Below are positions 1 to 10,043 of a stretch of DNA of 64,000 nucleotides, one piece after another. The stretch's first letter is position 1; the number at the start of each line of letters is the position of its first letter. The stretch is taken from the NCBI GenBank assembly GCA_018141785.1, contig CP073341.1:3775797-3839796 (forward strand), given 5' to 3'. A program made the position numbers and the translations under genes. The DNA comes from Candidatus Paraprochloron terpiosi LD05 (GTDB lineage Bacteria > Cyanobacteriota > Cyanobacteriia > Cyanobacteriales > Prochloraceae). The notes beneath the pieces are model-generated. The model did not search any database. It was not told where the DNA came from and saw nothing but the letters and a program-made list of their open reading frames with translations.

Positions 1-25
1 TCTGCGTGTATCTGCGGTTCAATAA

Positions 26-1387
26 CTAAACCTTAGTGGCTCGATTGAGATTATTTTTTTCCACGTCCCGAGGTTTTTTACCTCGCCAGAGTAAACGGAT
101 TGGAGTGCCAGTGAAACCTAGTTGTTGGCGAAACTGACGGTCGATATAACGGCGATAGTTTTCATGAAAACGTTTGGGATCGTTGACAAAGAGGGCTATG
201 GTTGGGGGTTGGCTACTTACTTGGGTGCCGTAATAAATTTTGCCTTGTTTTCCTTGGCGGGTGGTGCTCGGAGTGTGCCAGTTAACAGCTTCTTCTAGTA
301 TTTCATTCACTACTGCTGTACTTACTCGACGACTATGTTCCGCTGCTGCTTTATCTACTAAATTCAGGATTTTGTCTACTCGTTTCCCGGTTTGGGCGCT
401 GACAAAAATCATTTCTGCCCAATCCATATAATATATGCGATGTTGTAGGATTTTCTTCTGTTCGTAGATGGTATAGGAGTCTTTTTCCACTGCATCCCAT
501 TTATTCACCACAATTATAGCAGCACGACCTTCTTCGATAATTCGCCCTGCCAGCTTCAGGTCTTGGTCTGTAATGCCGTCTAGAACATCTATTACCAATA
601 ACACTACATCGGCCCGGCGAATAGCTTTAAAAGCCCGATTAATGCCGAAAAATTCTGCACCGTACTGAACGTTTTTCTTCCGGCGAATACCTGCTGTGTC
701 GATGAGGCGATAGGTTGTCTCGCCCCTGGTCACTACCATATCAATAGCATCTCTAGTAGTGCCGGAAATGGGACTCACAATGGAGCGGTTTTCCCCTGTG
801 AGGGCGTTGAGAAGGCTAGATTTGCCCACGTTGGGACGACCAATAATGGCTACTTTGATTTCTTCTTGGTCTGGGGTGTTATCAACGGGAGGCAGGTGGG
901 TAATCAATTCGTCCAATAGTTCCCCTGTACCGTTACCGTGAATCCCAGATACCGGGTAGGGTTCCCCTAAGCCCAGTTGCCAAAACTCTGCTGCTTGAGC
1001 CAGCCCTTCTTCGATAGATTCGCATTTGTTCACTGCAAGGAAGACCCGGACTGATTCTTGTCGCAACCAATCTGCTATTTCTCTATCTCCTTGGGTGAGC
1101 CCTATTTGTCCGTCTACGACTAAAATGGCTGCACTAGCTTCCTTTAGTGCTGCTAGTGCCTGTTGCAGAATTTGGGGTAAGAATTCTGTGTCGTCAGCGA
1201 AGACTAAACCCCCTGTATCTACTATTTTAAATTCCCTATCTTGCCAGAAGGCGGGGCGATAAATGCGATCGCGGGTTATTCCCGGTTTGTCGTGAACAAT
1301 ACTGTCTCTGGATCCTGCTAAACGGTTGACGAGAGTAGATTTGCCCACATTAGGTCTGCCTATAAGGGCTACGATTGGTAGGGACAT
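26..1387 (-). CDS. der: Ribosome biogenesis GTPase Der (EngA)
   Basis: Essential double GTPase that helps mature the 50S ribosomal subunit. Two tandem G domains are visible: P-loops GRPNVGKS at residues 10-17 and 183-190, DTGG near 57 and NKCE near 120 in the first domain, and NKWD in the second. A basic KH-like C-terminal domain follows. At 453 residues it has normal family length. The reading frame extends 21 codons further upstream, but I place the start at the ATG at 1387. The protein then begins [10 protein letters not shown] as in its homologues, and a purine-rich AAGGAAAAAGAAG stretch precedes it. Confidence 0.97.
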   Translation of the reverse strand: MSLPIVALIGRPNVGKSTLVNRLAGSRDSIVHDKPGITRDRIYRPAFWQDREFKIVDTGGLVFADDTEFLPQILQQALAALKEASAAILVVDGQIGLTQGDREIADWLRQESVRVFLAVNKCESIEEGLAQAAEFWQLGLGEPYPVSGIHGNGTGELLDELITHLPPVDNTPDQEEIKVAIIGRPNVGKSSLLNALTGENRSIVSPISGTTRDAIDMVVTRGETTYRLIDTAGIRRKKNVQYGAEFFGINRAFKAIRRADVVLLVIDVLDGITDQDLKLAGRIIEEGRAAIIVVNKWDAVEKDSYTIYEQKKILQHRIYYMDWAEMIFVSAQTGKRVDKILNLVDKAAAEHSRRVSTAVVNEILEEAVNWHTPSTTRQGKQGKIYYGTQVSSQPPTIALFVNDPKRFHENYRRYIDRQFRQQLGFTGTPIRLLWRGKKPRDVEKNNLNRATKV

Positions 1388-1523
1388 AGTCTTGACTTCT
1401 TTTTCCTTTATAAGGCAGGGTCTAAGGAAGTCCCTACCGAGAGCACACAATTCAATATACTATAGTGTGGGGTAAGCTGGAGAGAAGTTAGTCAACAACA
1501 CCCTACACACATTCAGAATCTTG

Positions 1524-2337
1524 ATGAATCCTCATAAGCTATTACCCACCTTTTCTTCAATTACAACATCTGATAAGTGGTACACTTATTACAAAGCCAA
1601 TGCTGAGTTTCAGTTAGATATTCCTTGGCAACGAGGTGCAGAAATCAGAGAAGCTGAACGAAATGTCATAGCAGATTCTTTGGCAGCTTGGCAGTTGGGC
1701 GAAACATCAGATGGGACACATTTGCTCGCTGCTGCTAAAAACTACGCACGGCGGATAAAAGACTCCAAATACGTTGATGTGATTCAACTATTCATCAAGG
1801 AAGAACAACGTCATGGGGGAGACTTAGGACGGTTTCTAGATCTTGCCCAGATTCCTCGATTGCAACGTAACTGGGGCGACACGTTTTATTAACCTTTCGG
1901 GCCCTTCAGGCCAGAAAGTTAAATCATTGTTTCGGAAAATCCGCTATGCAATTCCAACGATGGAGATTTGGACAACTCCCGTCATTATGGTTGAGACTCT
2001 GGCATTAGTCTATTACAAAGCAATTCAAAAAGCAACTAATTCCCCAGTTCTACGGCAGTTGTGTCAACAAATCTTGAGAGATGAAGTGAAGCATATTCGT
2101 TTTCAATACGAACGCTTGGCAATTCTGCACAGAAATCGCCCTACATCGCTCCCTTAGCTCACTTATTTTCTACAGCGAGGTCTTTATCACATAACAGTTA
2201 TTCTAGTTTGGATAGGTCATCATCGTGCACTCAAGGCAGGAGGATATACTTTTAAAAGTTACTGGCAGGACGCATGGGTAAAGATGAATTTTGCCTGGCA
2301 GCGCATGAAACCTGAAAGATATCAGTGGGTAGAATAG
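1524..2337 (+). pseudogene. Ferritin-like domain protein, broken by a hairpin insertion and a nonsense codon
   Basis: The first 122 codons (MNPHKLL...) encode a helical protein with an EEQRHGGDLG motif. A second frame continues with VETLALVYYKAI and RDEVKHIRFQYERL, together giving two E/ExxH half-sites of a ferritin-like diiron fold as seen in small cyanobacterial proteins. Between the halves lies a 34-bp TTAA-flanked hairpin (1889-1922) that brings a TAA stop and shifts frame. A TAG at 2155-2157 interrupts the second part. The same frame then stays open for 59 more codons (LTYFLQRGL to RYQWVE) and ends at 2337, so the original gene was about 260 codons. Family assignment is by motif only. 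Confidence 0.7.
1889..1922. repeat. TTAA-bounded small hairpin element
   Basis: Begins and ends with TTAA. Inside, CTTTC (1894-1898) pairs with GAAAG (1914-1918) and GGCC (1900-1903) with GGCC (1909-1912) around a five-base loop. It interrupts the ferritin-like gene. A second element at 35624-35683 starts with the same TTAACCTTTCGGGC and also ends in GTTAA, so this is a repeated family and not chance secondary structure. Confidence 0.65.
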
Positions 2338-2450
2338 ATTTATAATGACTGTAAGGCATACATAAAAGCATAAAAGTATTTGACTCTTAAAATGGTGCGT
2401 TGCCATTGCGAAGCAAAGCGCAAGCAACCGCAAGCGGGAGCACCCTAAGG

Positions 2451-3797
2451 TTAGGATGATTGAACAGTAAGAGTTAATGTATCCACAAAATCGGGATAGG
2501 AAATAGCAGCAGCTTGGGCGCCGTAAATAGTGGTTTTTTCCTTAGCATTGAGAGCTGCGATCGCCAAACTCATGGTGATACGATGGTCATCATAACTCTT
2601 GACTTCTGTTCCTGTTAGGAGTACTCCCCCCACTATCTCCAAACCATCGGGAAGTTCTGTGGTTTTCGCTCCCATGGCGTTTAACTGAGAAGCAATTACG
2701 GCGAGGCGATCGCTCTCTTTGACCCGCAACTCTGCCGCATCTTTAATTAGAGTTGTACCTTGGGCAAAAGCTGCTGCTACTGCTAAGATGGGAATCTCGT
2801 CAATTAAGCGAGGAATCAAGTTTCCTTCTATGGTACATCCTTTGAGTTCTCCGTGACGCACTCGCAAGTCGGCAACTGGTTCCCCGGCAACCTCCCGTTG
2901 ATTTTCCAACTGGATATCGGCTTCCATCATGGCCAATGCTTCTATAATACCAGTTCTGGTAGGGTTGACGCCCACATTTTCAATGAGTAACTCTGAACCG
3001 GGAACGATGGCACCAGCAACTAACCAGAAGGCCGCAGAACTAATGTCCCCCGGAACGATGACTGTTTGTCCTGTTAATTCCGTTCCTCCTGTAATGGTAA
3101 CACTTTTAACTTCTCGATCTACAGTTAATTCAGCTCCAAATGCCTTTAACATTCTTTCGCTGTGGTCTCGGGAGATAGCGGGTTCGGTGACAGTAGTTTT
3201 ACCTTCTGTTAATAAACCTGCCAGGAGGATGGAGGATTTTACTTGAGCTGAAGCGATGGGACTATGATAATGTATTGATTGGAGTTGCTCTCCTTTTATT
3301 GCGAGGGGAGCAAGGGAATGGTTTTTCCTTCCCCAAATAGAAGCACCCATTTGTTGCAGGGGTTTGACTACCCGTCCCATGGGACGACTACGGAGGGAAT
3401 TATCCCCCGTTACCGTAAAGAAGCGTCCCCTAGAAGCTGCCAGGAGTCCCAACATTAATCTGAGAGTTGTTCCTGAGTTACCCGCTTTTAAGATATCTGG
3501 GGGTTCAGATAGGTTGTTTAAACCCACTCCTTGGACAATTACTTTTTTTGAATTCAGTTGGGATATTTCTGCTCCCATAGTTCGGAAACAACTTGCTGTA
3601 CTGCGAGGATCCTCACCTAATAATAATCCTTCAATGGTAGTTTGTCCCCTAGCGATCGCTCCCAGCATTAAAGCGCGATGGGAGATAGATTTATCTCCTG
3701 GTACCCTGATAGTTCCTATTAAAGATACTCCTGATAAGGGTGGATGGATGATTAAATTTTTGCCTTTAGAGGTGAGGTGAATAATGGGAGTTGACAT
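2451..3797 (-). CDS. aroA: 3-phosphoshikimate 1-carboxyvinyltransferase (EPSP synthase)
   Basis: Transfers the enolpyruvyl group of PEP to shikimate-3-phosphate, the sixth step of the shikimate pathway to aromatic amino acids. Signatures seen: [12 protein letters not shown] near residue 33, [11 protein letters not shown] near 104, [10 protein letters not shown], then [20 protein letters not shown] and [11 protein letters not shown] toward the C-terminus. It is 448 residues, normal for the enzyme with a slightly longer N-terminus. The ATG start at 3797 is the only reasonable one. infC follows upstream on the same strand after about 50 bp, so the two may share a transcript. Confidence 0.97.
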   Translation of the reverse strand: MSTPIIHLTSKGKNLIIHPPLSGVSLIGTIRVPGDKSISHRALMLGAIARGQTTIEGLLLGEDPRSTASCFRTMGAEISQLNSKKVIVQGVGLNNLSEPPDILKAGNSGTTLRLMLGLLAASRGRFFTVTGDNSLRSRPMGRVVKPLQQMGASIWGRKNHSLAPLAIKGEQLQSIHYHSPIASAQVKSSILLAGLLTEGKTTVTEPAISRDHSERMLKAFGAELTVDREVKSVTITGGTELTGQTVIVPGDISSAAFWLVAGAIVPGSELLIENVGVNPTRTGIIEALAMMEADIQLENQREVAGEPVADLRVRHGELKGCTIEGNLIPRLIDEIPILAVAAAFAQGTTLIKDAAELRVKESDRLAVIASQLNAMGAKTTELPDGLEIVGGVLLTGTEVKSYDDHRITMSLAIAALNAKEKTTIYGAQAAAISYPDFVDTLTLTVQSS

Positions 3798-3848
3798 AGG
3801 TTGGTGCGCGGGTGTGTAGTGTAGTGTAAGGGAGACTAGACTAGACTA

Positions 3849-4379
3849 TCAGGATTTCTTCGGCGATACGAACATGATCATGTTGCGACCTTCTCGTTTG
3901 GGAGTTTGTTGCACTTCTCCTACTTCTTCGAGATCTTTAGCCATCCTTTGCAGTAACTTTTCCGCTAAACCAGCATGTTGAACTTCTCGTCCCCGGAAGT
4001 TAATGGTTGCTTTCACCTTGTCTCCTGCTCTGAGGAACCGTTTGGCGTTCTTGACACGGACGTTGTAATCATGCTCGTCAATTTTATAGCGCATTTTCAC
4101 TTCCTTCACGTCGGCGGCGCGCTGATTTTTTTTGGCTAGTTTGGCTTTTCGGTCTTGTTTATATTTGTATTTGCCGTAGTCCAAAATGCGACAAACAGGA
4201 GGATCTGATTCGTCACTGACCAACAATAGATCCAACTCTTTGCTTTCCGCGATGACTAAAGCTTCTTCCAGTGCAAGAATCCCCAACTGGGTGCCATCTT
4301 TATCAATGACCCTAACTTTGGGATAACTGATTCTGCGGTTAATTAGGGGGAGATCGCGATTGCGTCTTTTATCTCTCAC
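3849..4379 (-). CDS. infC: Translation initiation factor IF-3
   Basis: Binds the 30S subunit, checks start-codon pairing and prevents premature 50S joining. N-terminal domain (INRRI...[14 protein letters not shown]), a lysine-rich linker ([17 protein letters not shown]) and C-terminal domain ([31 protein letters not shown]) are present in 176 residues. The start is GTG at 4377-4379, and an in-frame TAG lies five codons upstream, so no ATG alternative exists. IF-3 genes often use non-ATG starts for autoregulation. Whether that applies here is inference. Confidence 0.96.
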   Translation of the reverse strand: MRDKRRNRDLPLINRRISYPKVRVIDKDGTQLGILALEEALVIAESKELDLLLVSDESDPPVCRILDYGKYKYKQDRKAKLAKKNQRAADVKEVKMRYKIDEHDYNVRVKNAKRFLRAGDKVKATINFRGREVQHAGLAEKLLQRMAKDLEEVGEVQQTPKREGRNMIMFVSPKKS

Positions 4380-4565
4380 AGGCGTATGCTAAATTGATCT
4401 AATTCTTTATTTTGACTAACTTTCACAGTTTATCTATTTTTCATTCTACCAAAAGCCAAAGAATTACTCCGTTCTACGAAATTCAACCTTTGATTTCCAT
4501 TATAGTCCTAATCCCCCCATTTTGTCAAACTATAATGAATATAAATATTTTTTAAGTTGAGGGCG

Positions 4566-5510
4566 ATGGAGAGGACCGATAGTGGGCTGAGACGGTATAA
4601 AATGGTCAAAATAAGGGATTGGATCTGGCGAGGCTGGCCAGTTCGCTATGGTTACGCTCGTCCCTCTGAAGGAACTGCCCCTACCCAGCCGCCGCTGATT
4701 TTGCTCCACGGTTTTGGGGCGGCCATCGGCCATTGGCGTCACAATATTTCAGTCTTGAGTGAAACCCATACAGTATACGCCCTAGACTTGTTAGGGTTTG
4801 GAGCATCGAAAAAACCCCCAACCAACTACCAGGTTGACCTCTGGGTGGAGCAGGTTTACGATTTTTGGCAGACTTTTATCGGTACTCCTGCTCATCTTGT
4901 GGGCAACTCTATCGGTTCTTTAGTTTGTTTGGCCGCTGCTGCAAACCGCCCGAAAATGGTCAAAAGTATTGTCATGATTAGTTTACCAGATGTCTCCTTA
5001 CGAACTGATGGGATTCCTCGGTGGGCACAACCTGTAGTGAGGAAGATTGAGGCTATCTTTACGAACCCTCTGTTGCTCACACCCTTATTTTACATTTTGC
5101 GCCGTCCTGGAGTTATCCGTCGCTGGGCAAAATTAGCCTATTTCAACCAGAATGCGGTTGACGAAGAATTGGTAGAGATTCTCGCTACTCCACCTTACGA
5201 TGAAGGTGCAGCCCGAGCATTTTGTGCTTTGTGTACCTCCGTGAACCGCCCGAATTTTGCTCCCTCTGCAAAAGCTGTGTTACCCTCCTTAAAAGTGCCC
5301 ATCCTTCTAATTTGGGGTCGCCAAGACCGGATGGTTCCCTCTAGTTTAGCCCCTATTTTGGCCGCTGCCAACCCTAGTATCAAGTTAGTAGAATTGGATC
5401 GTGCGGGACACTGTCCCCAGGATGAATGTCCCGAGAGATTTAATGCGATTCTTCTTGATTGGCTTGAAACAGTTACCGGTTACCAGTTACCAGTAATCAG
5501 TAATCAGTAA
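4566..5510 (+). CDS. Alpha/beta-fold hydrolase
   Basis: Classic alpha/beta hydrolase of the cyanobacterial chloroplast-hydrolase type. LLHGFGAAIGHWRHN forms the oxyanion region, GNSIGSL carries the nucleophile serine, WGRQDRMVP the acid and DRAGHCPQDECP the histidine. Substrate unknown. The start is uncertain: TTG at 4557, ATG at 4566 and ATG at 4602 (MVKIRDWIWRG) are all in frame, and the last matches where homology-like sequence begins. The last residues (TGYQLPVISNQ) are translated from a simple repeat of GTTACCA and CAGTAAT units, so the native C-terminus was probably replaced or extended by repeat growth. Confidence 0.88.
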   Translation: MERTDSGLRRYKMVKIRDWIWRGWPVRYGYARPSEGTAPTQPPLILLHGFGAAIGHWRHNISVLSETHTVYALDLLGFGASKKPPTNYQVDLWVEQVYDFWQTFIGTPAHLVGNSIGSLVCLAAAANRPKMVKSIVMISLPDVSLRTDGIPRWAQPVVRKIEAIFTNPLLLTPLFYILRRPGVIRRWAKLAYFNQNAVDEELVEILATPPYDEGAARAFCALCTSVNRPNFAPSAKAVLPSLKVPILLIWGRQDRMVPSSLAPILAAANPSIKLVELDRAGHCPQDECPERFNAILLDWLETVTGYQLPVISNQ

Positions 5511-5889
5511 TTTATAAATCATTAATTATTTAAATACTTTGTAATACATTTAGTAATGCAGGCAATTGGGACAACGTTTGGTGCCTTTTACAGTGGCCAC
5601 TGGGTTAGGAAGATAGTATCATAGTTGGCCCTCTGGTGCGTCATCTACCACTAGGTTTTTTGCATACTTAAATTAATGTAATCGGTGCTTTACTTGGGTT
5701 GGTGCGTTGCCAACTCACCCTACATACAAGAGAGCAATTCATTCGCGGGCGGGGCTACTCAGACGGGAAGGGGCAGCACTACCACTCTTTTATACTCCCA
5801 TTATATCAAACTATTTTATTTTTCTTATGAGAATATAGGGTGGAAGCGCTATAAGATTTAGGAAGAGTGCGAAAATTTTCTGAAGTTAA
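5511..5889. other. Intergenic region with no gene seen
   Basis: AT-rich spacer upstream of ilvN. It contains the genome's recurring GGTTGGTGCGTTGCCAACTCACCCTAC motif near 5697-5723, which also occurs in pieces elsewhere in the window (about 2391, 3800 and 6985). I saw no open frame of convincing composition and no obvious leader-peptide attenuator. Confidence 0.5.
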
Positions 5890-6396
5890 ATGAAACACAC
5901 CCTGTCAGTTTTAGTGGAAGATGAAGCGGGAGTTTTGACGCGCATTGCCGGTTTATTTGCCCGTCGGGGCTTCAATATTGAGAGTTTAGCCGTAGGTCCG
6001 ACGGAACAGGCAGGTATTTCCCGCATTACCATGGTAGTCCCGGTAGAAGAACGCACCATTGAGCAATTAATCCAACAACTATATAAGCTGATTAATGTTT
6101 TCAAGGTTAAAGATATCACTAACATTCCTTCCGTGGAACGGGAGTTGATGCTGATTAAGGTTAATGCTACTCCTGACAACCGGGCAGAGGTAATGCAAGT
6201 GGTGCAGGTATTTCGCGCCCGGATAGTGGATATGTCGGAAGATACAGTAACGGTAGAAATAGTGGGGGATCCTGGCAAAATGGTAGCAATTATCCAGATG
6301 TTAAATAAGTTTGGCATTACCGAAATGGCTCGCACTGGCAAAATTGCTTTGACCAGGGAGTCGAGAGTTAATACGGAATTTCTCAAATCGAGCTAG
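5890..6396 (+). CDS. ilvN: Acetolactate synthase small (regulatory) subunit
   Basis: Regulatory subunit of acetohydroxyacid synthase, the first common enzyme of branched-chain amino acid synthesis. It confers valine feedback inhibition on the catalytic subunit. The N-terminal ACT domain is clear ([32 protein letters not shown]...), followed by the C-terminal small-subunit domain (ELMLIKVNA...[32 protein letters not shown]). 168 residues is the usual length. The catalytic subunit gene is not in the window, so the gene stands alone, as is common in cyanobacteria. Confidence 0.96.
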   Translation: MKHTLSVLVEDEAGVLTRIAGLFARRGFNIESLAVGPTEQAGISRITMVVPVEERTIEQLIQQLYKLINVFKVKDITNIPSVERELMLIKVNATPDNRAEVMQVVQVFRARIVDMSEDTVTVEIVGDPGKMVAIIQMLNKFGITEMARTGKIALTRESRVNTEFLKSS

Positions 6397-6481
6397 ACTT
6401 TGACACTGTCATCGACCGTGTGCCCCTACACTACCCTCGCAAAGCGTTATACAATTCAAAAAATACCCATTAGAAGGAACT

Positions 6482-6630
6482 ATGGCACAAATTACCATCT
6501 AAATCTTGATGAAAACATCAAATATCGCTTGCAAAAACAAGCAGAAGAACATGGGCGCTCTCTTGAAGAAGAAGCTCAATAAATTATTCGCGAAGCTCTC
6601 ACAGAAGATGGGCCACCCAGCAACCTGTAA
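6482..6630 (+). pseudogene. Degraded FitA/Phd-like antitoxin
   Basis: Begins MAQITI, then a one-base loss after ATC shifts to the frame reading NLDENIKYRLQKQAEEHGRSLEEEAQ, and a TAA interrupts before IIREALTEDG. This is the ribbon-helix-helix antitoxin pattern (MAQITIRNLDE...EHGRSMEEEARQILREAL) that normally precedes a PIN toxin. The tail runs straight into PIN-domain coding sequence in another frame, so the C-terminus was lost by the same deletion that removed the toxin start. Confidence 0.7.
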
Positions 6631-6968
6631 TGAGCCTATTTACAACCGCCATCACTCAGGCTGAAATCACCTAGGGTATTGCCATTTTACCTCAAGGAAA
6701 ACGAAGAGATGAACTAACCCACGCCGCTAATTTGATGTTCGCTGATAATTTTTCAATGCGGATTCTCCCTTTTGATGAAGCTACTGCTGTTGCTTTTGCT
6801 AGTATTGCCGCCCAAAGACGAGCCAATGGTAATCCTATTTCCCAAGCAGATGCCGAAATTGCCGCAATTTGTTATACTCATAAAGCAGCTATAGCCACTC
6901 GCAATGTTTCTGATTTTGCAGGATGCGGTATTTCCATTATTAACCCCTGGGAATATGTATTACCATAA
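6609..6968 (+). pseudogene. Remnant of a VapC/FitB-type PIN-domain toxin
   Basis: The open frame reads W-ATQQPVMSLFTTAITQAEIT, a TAG stop, then GIAILPQGKRRDEL...LPFDEATAVAFASIAAQRRANG...QADAEIAAICYTHKAAIATRNVSDFAGCGI. These are the central and C-terminal motifs of PIN RNases, including D in QADAEIAAI and the TRNVSDF acidic site. The first 35 or so residues with the catalytic LDTNV aspartate are missing, and the frame joins the antitoxin remnant directly. With the internal stop it cannot be an active toxin. Confidence 0.75.
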
Positions 6969-7003
6969 TCCTCAAAAAATCTGCGGTGCGTTACCAACAC
7001 ACC

Positions 7004-7750
7004 CTACTGAAGAAAATCAAAATGTTGCAAACCTTCGAGAATACCAGCAGAGTAGTTTGTTTTAGCTAAATAAAGATAATTCCCGAGGTTATTTTCGTAC
7101 CACTGCCGTAATTCCTGTTTAGCGTTGCCCACGATTATACCTCGTCCGACCCCAACACTAAAGAGAGCAATATCATTGCCTGAGTCACCGCAACAGACCG
7201 TAAAATGGTCTTCAATGCCCCAATTTTGCTGTAAGAATTTCACTGCTAGCCCTTTATCTCCTTGTTTGGGCAACAGATCTAAATAAGTAGAGCCGCTGTA
7301 AATAACCTTGACATTTAAGTTATTTTGTGCTATGTCAGACTTCAGTTTAGGGACTACTTCTACCGCAGCAGCAGCAGTAACATTATAACTTACCTTAAAT
7401 GTACTTTGTTCACTTTCCGATTGAAGAACCAAATCCTCATATTTACTAGCTATAGCTACTACAGCCTCCCTGTTCCATCCCTGAGAGAGAACAGCGGTCC
7501 ATGGTTTACATAAATTATGGTTATTTAAATATATTTCAGCACCTACAGAAGTAATGAGGGCATCTGGGGGTAAGAGAGGCTTTTCAGAGGCCAGTTGGCG
7601 GTAGAGAAAGAGCGATCGCCCGGTAGCATAGACTATCTTAGTTCCATATTGCTGGCGATGGTCACTTAGCCTTTGATTGAGCAGTTCTAAGGTACCATCA
7701 TCCCCTACCAGGGTATTATCTAAATCAGTGACGAATAAAAATGGGGTCAT
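7004..7750 (-). CDS. HAD-family sucrose-phosphate phosphatase-like hydrolase
   Basis: Starts with the HAD motif [14 protein letters not shown] (nucleophile D near residue 8), has ATGRS as motif II, a lysine region [10 protein letters not shown] and [12 protein letters not shown] as motif IV. This is the architecture of sucrose-6F-phosphate phosphatases and related sugar phosphatases, and 248 residues fits. The substrate is not proven by sequence. Its ATG overlaps the trpA stop codon as ATGA, implying translational coupling. A longer frame upstream exists but is only the trpA tail in another phase. Confidence 0.85.
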   Translation of the reverse strand: MTPFLFVTDLDNTLVGDDGTLELLNQRLSDHRQQYGTKIVYATGRSLFLYRQLASEKPLLPPDALITSVGAEIYLNNHNLCKPWTAVLSQGWNREAVVAIASKYEDLVLQSESEQSTFKVSYNVTAAAAVEVVPKLKSDIAQNNLNVKVIYSGSTYLDLLPKQGDKGLAVKFLQQNWGIEDHFTVCCGDSGNDIALFSVGVGRGIIVGNAKQELRQWYENNLGNYLYLAKTNYSAGILEGLQHFDFLQ

Positions 7751-8547
7751 GTCTCGGTTAATGCTCCCTTCAAACTGCGGCAAAACTGAGCGATGGCCTG
7801 ACAACCTTCTTTTGGGGTACCTGCTGCCAAACGGTTAACAAAAGCGCTGCCCACAATAACGGCATCCGCCCCCCAAGCTTTCATCTGCCGGGCGTGTTCG
7901 GGCTGAGAAATCCCAAAACCCACACCAATAGGCTTGTCTGTAACTCTACGCAAACTGGCGAGTAAATCTTCAACTCGACTTTGGACTTCGCTCCGCACTC
8001 CTGTAACACCAGTAACGGTGACTAAATAAATGAAACCTCTAGACTGACGGGCGATCGCCTGAAACCGTTCTGGGGGTGTTGTAGGAGCCACCAATAAGGT
8101 TAACTCAATGCCCCTTTCCGCCGCTGGTTCGAGAATGGAGGAACTTTCTTCCAAAGGTAAATCTGGTACCACCAAACCTTTCACTCCAGTAGCGACAATT
8201 TTGTCCAGGAAGGGTTCGATACCCCGGTAAAAGATAGGATTGTAGTAGGTAAAAAGAATAATCGGCGCTTTTATGTCCCCGGAAACATCCTGCACTACCT
8301 CCAAAACCTCATCTAACCGTACTCCTCGTTGTAACGCTCTAGTGGCGGCGGCTTGAATCGTCGGTCCGTCGGCTAGGGGATCGGCATAGGGAACCCCTAA
8401 TTCAATGATATCCGCACCTTCCCGATCCAGGATTCGGATAGCTCTAGCGGTGGTAGACAGATCAGGGTCACCAGCGGTGATAAAGGGTATCAGAGCACAT
8501 TCACCAACGTTTTTGAGGGATTTAAAACGGTCAGAAACGGAAATCAT
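7747..8547 (-). CDS. trpA: Tryptophan synthase alpha subunit
   Basis: Cleaves indole-3-glycerol phosphate to indole and glyceraldehyde-3-phosphate, passing indole to TrpB. Seen: [12 protein letters not shown], the catalytic region [55 protein letters not shown] and [13 protein letters not shown], which complete the TIM barrel in 266 residues. It sits in a minus-strand block ndhL, DUF3007, trpA, an arrangement repeatedly seen in cyanobacteria, and overlaps the downstream HAD phosphatase by four bases. Confidence 0.97.
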   Translation of the reverse strand: MISVSDRFKSLKNVGECALIPFITAGDPDLSTTARAIRILDREGADIIELGVPYADPLADGPTIQAAATRALQRGVRLDEVLEVVQDVSGDIKAPIILFTYYNPIFYRGIEPFLDKIVATGVKGLVVPDLPLEESSSILEPAAERGIELTLLVAPTTPPERFQAIARQSRGFIYLVTVTGVTGVRSEVQSRVEDLLASLRRVTDKPIGVGFGISQPEHARQMKAWGADAVIVGSAFVNRLAAGTPKEGCQAIAQFCRSLKGALTET

Positions 8548-8576
8548 AGGGTTCGGGGTTTGGGGTACGGAATATT

Positions 8577-8873
8577 TTATTGTTCTTCTACATCGCGTTG
8601 TAGTTTAGCCAACTCTTCTGGAGTCATCTCTTCCAAACGCTTTTGCAGCACTGCTTCTTTATAATCTTGGAGCTGCTGGTTGTAAGTCATCTTTTGGGTG
8701 ACGACGCGGAAGAGATAAGTGCACAGCCAAGCTACTAACCCACCTACTAATAATACCTGACTCCAGATTCCAGCTGCTAGGTTGTCCAATCCCGCTAACT
8801 GCAATAATAAATAGGTTATTCCCCCAGCGGTAAATACGCCAAAAGCCATGGCAATCGCGTCTATTCTTCGCAT
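8577..8873 (-). CDS. DUF3007-family small membrane protein
   Basis: 98 residues with two membrane-spanning helices (roughly 8-28 and 38-60) and a charged C-terminal coiled-coil-like tail ending [19 protein letters not shown]. This matches the cyanobacterial DUF3007 family, whose genes sit between ndhL and trpA. Function is unknown. Proximity to ndhL suggests a thylakoid role, but that is inference. Confidence 0.85.
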   Translation of the reverse strand: MRRIDAIAMAFGVFTAGGITYLLLQLAGLDNLAAGIWSQVLLVGGLVAWLCTYLFRVVTQKMTYNQQLQDYKEAVLQKRLEEMTPEELAKLQRDVEEQ

Positions 8874-8914
8874 TAATTTTGCTTGTTTCCTGTTGGTTGT
8901 TCTAGCTTCCCAGA

Positions 8915-9160
8915 CTATAGAGCGATTTGGCGACGTTTGGGTCGAAAATTCAACACAGGGCTGAGTAGCAATAAGCCGGGGAAGAATAAGAAGACCAGGA
9001 AATACATGAATGTCCGTTCCACAGAACTAGCCACGTACCAGCGAATCTTTAAATAGAAATAAATGATACCGGGACCAATGAGCAGGTAGAATAGGCTCAA
9101 AATCAGATATACCAGGGCAAGTAGAATGGTTTCTGGAGGTAGAGTTCCGATGCTTATCAT
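8915..9160 (-). CDS. ndhL: NAD(P)H-quinone oxidoreductase subunit L
   Basis: 81-residue membrane subunit of cyanobacterial NDH-1, which carries cyclic electron flow and respiratory or CO2-uptake electron transfer in thylakoids. Two hydrophobic helices ([20 protein letters not shown] and [19 protein letters not shown]) flank the conserved [17 protein letters not shown] segment, ending in NFRPKRR. It is the upstream gene of the DUF3007-trpA-phosphatase block. The short gaps (about 40 bp and 30 bp) fit an operon. Confidence 0.93.
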   Translation of the reverse strand: MISIGTLPPETILLALVYLILSLFYLLIGPGIIYFYLKIRWYVASSVERTFMYFLVFLFFPGLLLLSPVLNFRPKRRQIAL

Positions 9161-9308
9161 ATTAAGATGATTTTGTCAAGAGCAAAAATAAAATTTACAG
9201 ACACTTCTTTATCATAGCTTGGATTTAGATTTTTTTTTCGGAAAGGGGTTGCCAATTTGTTCTTTTTGTGTTCTAATGGTTAAATGTGAGTAAATTGCTT
9301 CCCCTTAG

Positions 9309-9394
9309 GGGGGTGTGGCGGAATGGTAGACGCTGCGGACTTAAAATCCGTTTCCCTATTATCGGGAGTGAGGGTTCAAGTCCCTCCACCCCCA
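9309..9394 (+). tRNA. trnL: tRNA-Leu (anticodon UAA)
   Basis: Acceptor stem GGGGGTG (9309-9315) pairs with CACCCCC (9387-9393). The D-arm, an anticodon stem GCGGA/TCCGT with loop CTTAAAA giving anticodon TAA, a long variable arm (CCCTATTATCGGG) and the T-loop GTTCAAG are all present. The length of 86 nt fits a class II tRNA. The group I intron often found in cyanobacterial trnL-UAA is absent. CCA is not encoded. Confidence 0.96.
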
Positions 9395-9446
9395 CTTATC
9401 TAAATTCATCTGTATTTATCAGCGTTTATCGGCGTTTATCTGCAGT

Positions 9447-10019
9447 TCATGAAACGAAAAACTGCCTAATCTCGCAATTGAATCCTGGTAACAGAGGAGA
9501 AGTTAATCGATCATGCTCTAACAAAGTCTCCAGCAATTTTAACCTACTCTGGTTTCGCCGATAAATTTCTACCGTCTTTAAACGCCAATCAGCAATCCAA
9601 TATTCTTGCACTCCCTGGGATGAGTAAAGTTTCAGTTTTGCAGATCTATCTCGTCGCTCATTATTGCTTCCCGGTGAGAGTACTTCCACAATTAATTCCG
9701 GCGCACCAGTGAGATGTCCAGAATCATCCAGTAATACTGCTAATTTTTCGTTACTAATCCAAAGGACATCCGGTTGGACATTATCTTCAGGGTCGAAAAT
9801 CACCCCAGGAGTAAAAAATGCTTTTCCAGCACCACTGGATCGGGACCAACGTTGTAATTCAAAATAGATATTCCCAGCAGCGTCTTGATGGTTTAAATGA
9901 GGCGCTCTCGTCACGAATAGCTCTCCATCAATAATCTCATAGCGTTTCCATTCATCTTGGGAGAGTAACTCTAAGTCTGAAGTAGTCCAGCGGACTTTAT
10001 CTATGACCGTCATGGGCAT
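9447..10019 (-). CDS. Uma2-family (DUF820) putative nuclease
   Basis: PD-(D/E)XK-fold protein of the Uma2 family, which is hugely expanded in cyanobacteria. Core motifs: YEIIDGELFV, NIYFELQRW, VQPDVLWIS (acidic residue), PELIVEVLSPGSNN (acidic) and the KLKLYSSQGVQEYWIADWR segment with its lysine. 190 residues, full length. The biological role is unresolved, and restriction or transposon-linked functions are only suggestions. ATGs at 10019 and 10013 are both possible starts. Confidence 0.85.
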   Translation of the reverse strand: MPMTVIDKVRWTTSDLELLSQDEWKRYEIIDGELFVTRAPHLNHQDAAGNIYFELQRWSRSSGAGKAFFTPGVIFDPEDNVQPDVLWISNEKLAVLLDDSGHLTGAPELIVEVLSPGSNNERRDRSAKLKLYSSQGVQEYWIADWRLKTVEIYRRNQSRLKLLETLLEHDRLTSPLLPGFNCEIRQFFVS

Positions 10020-10043
10020 TTTCCACCGTATTTAAGTGACATT

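Noticed and set aside
2203..2433. Minus-strand 76-codon gene upstream of the aroA end
   Set aside because: It is the antisense of the ferritin-like pseudogene tail and repeat sequence.
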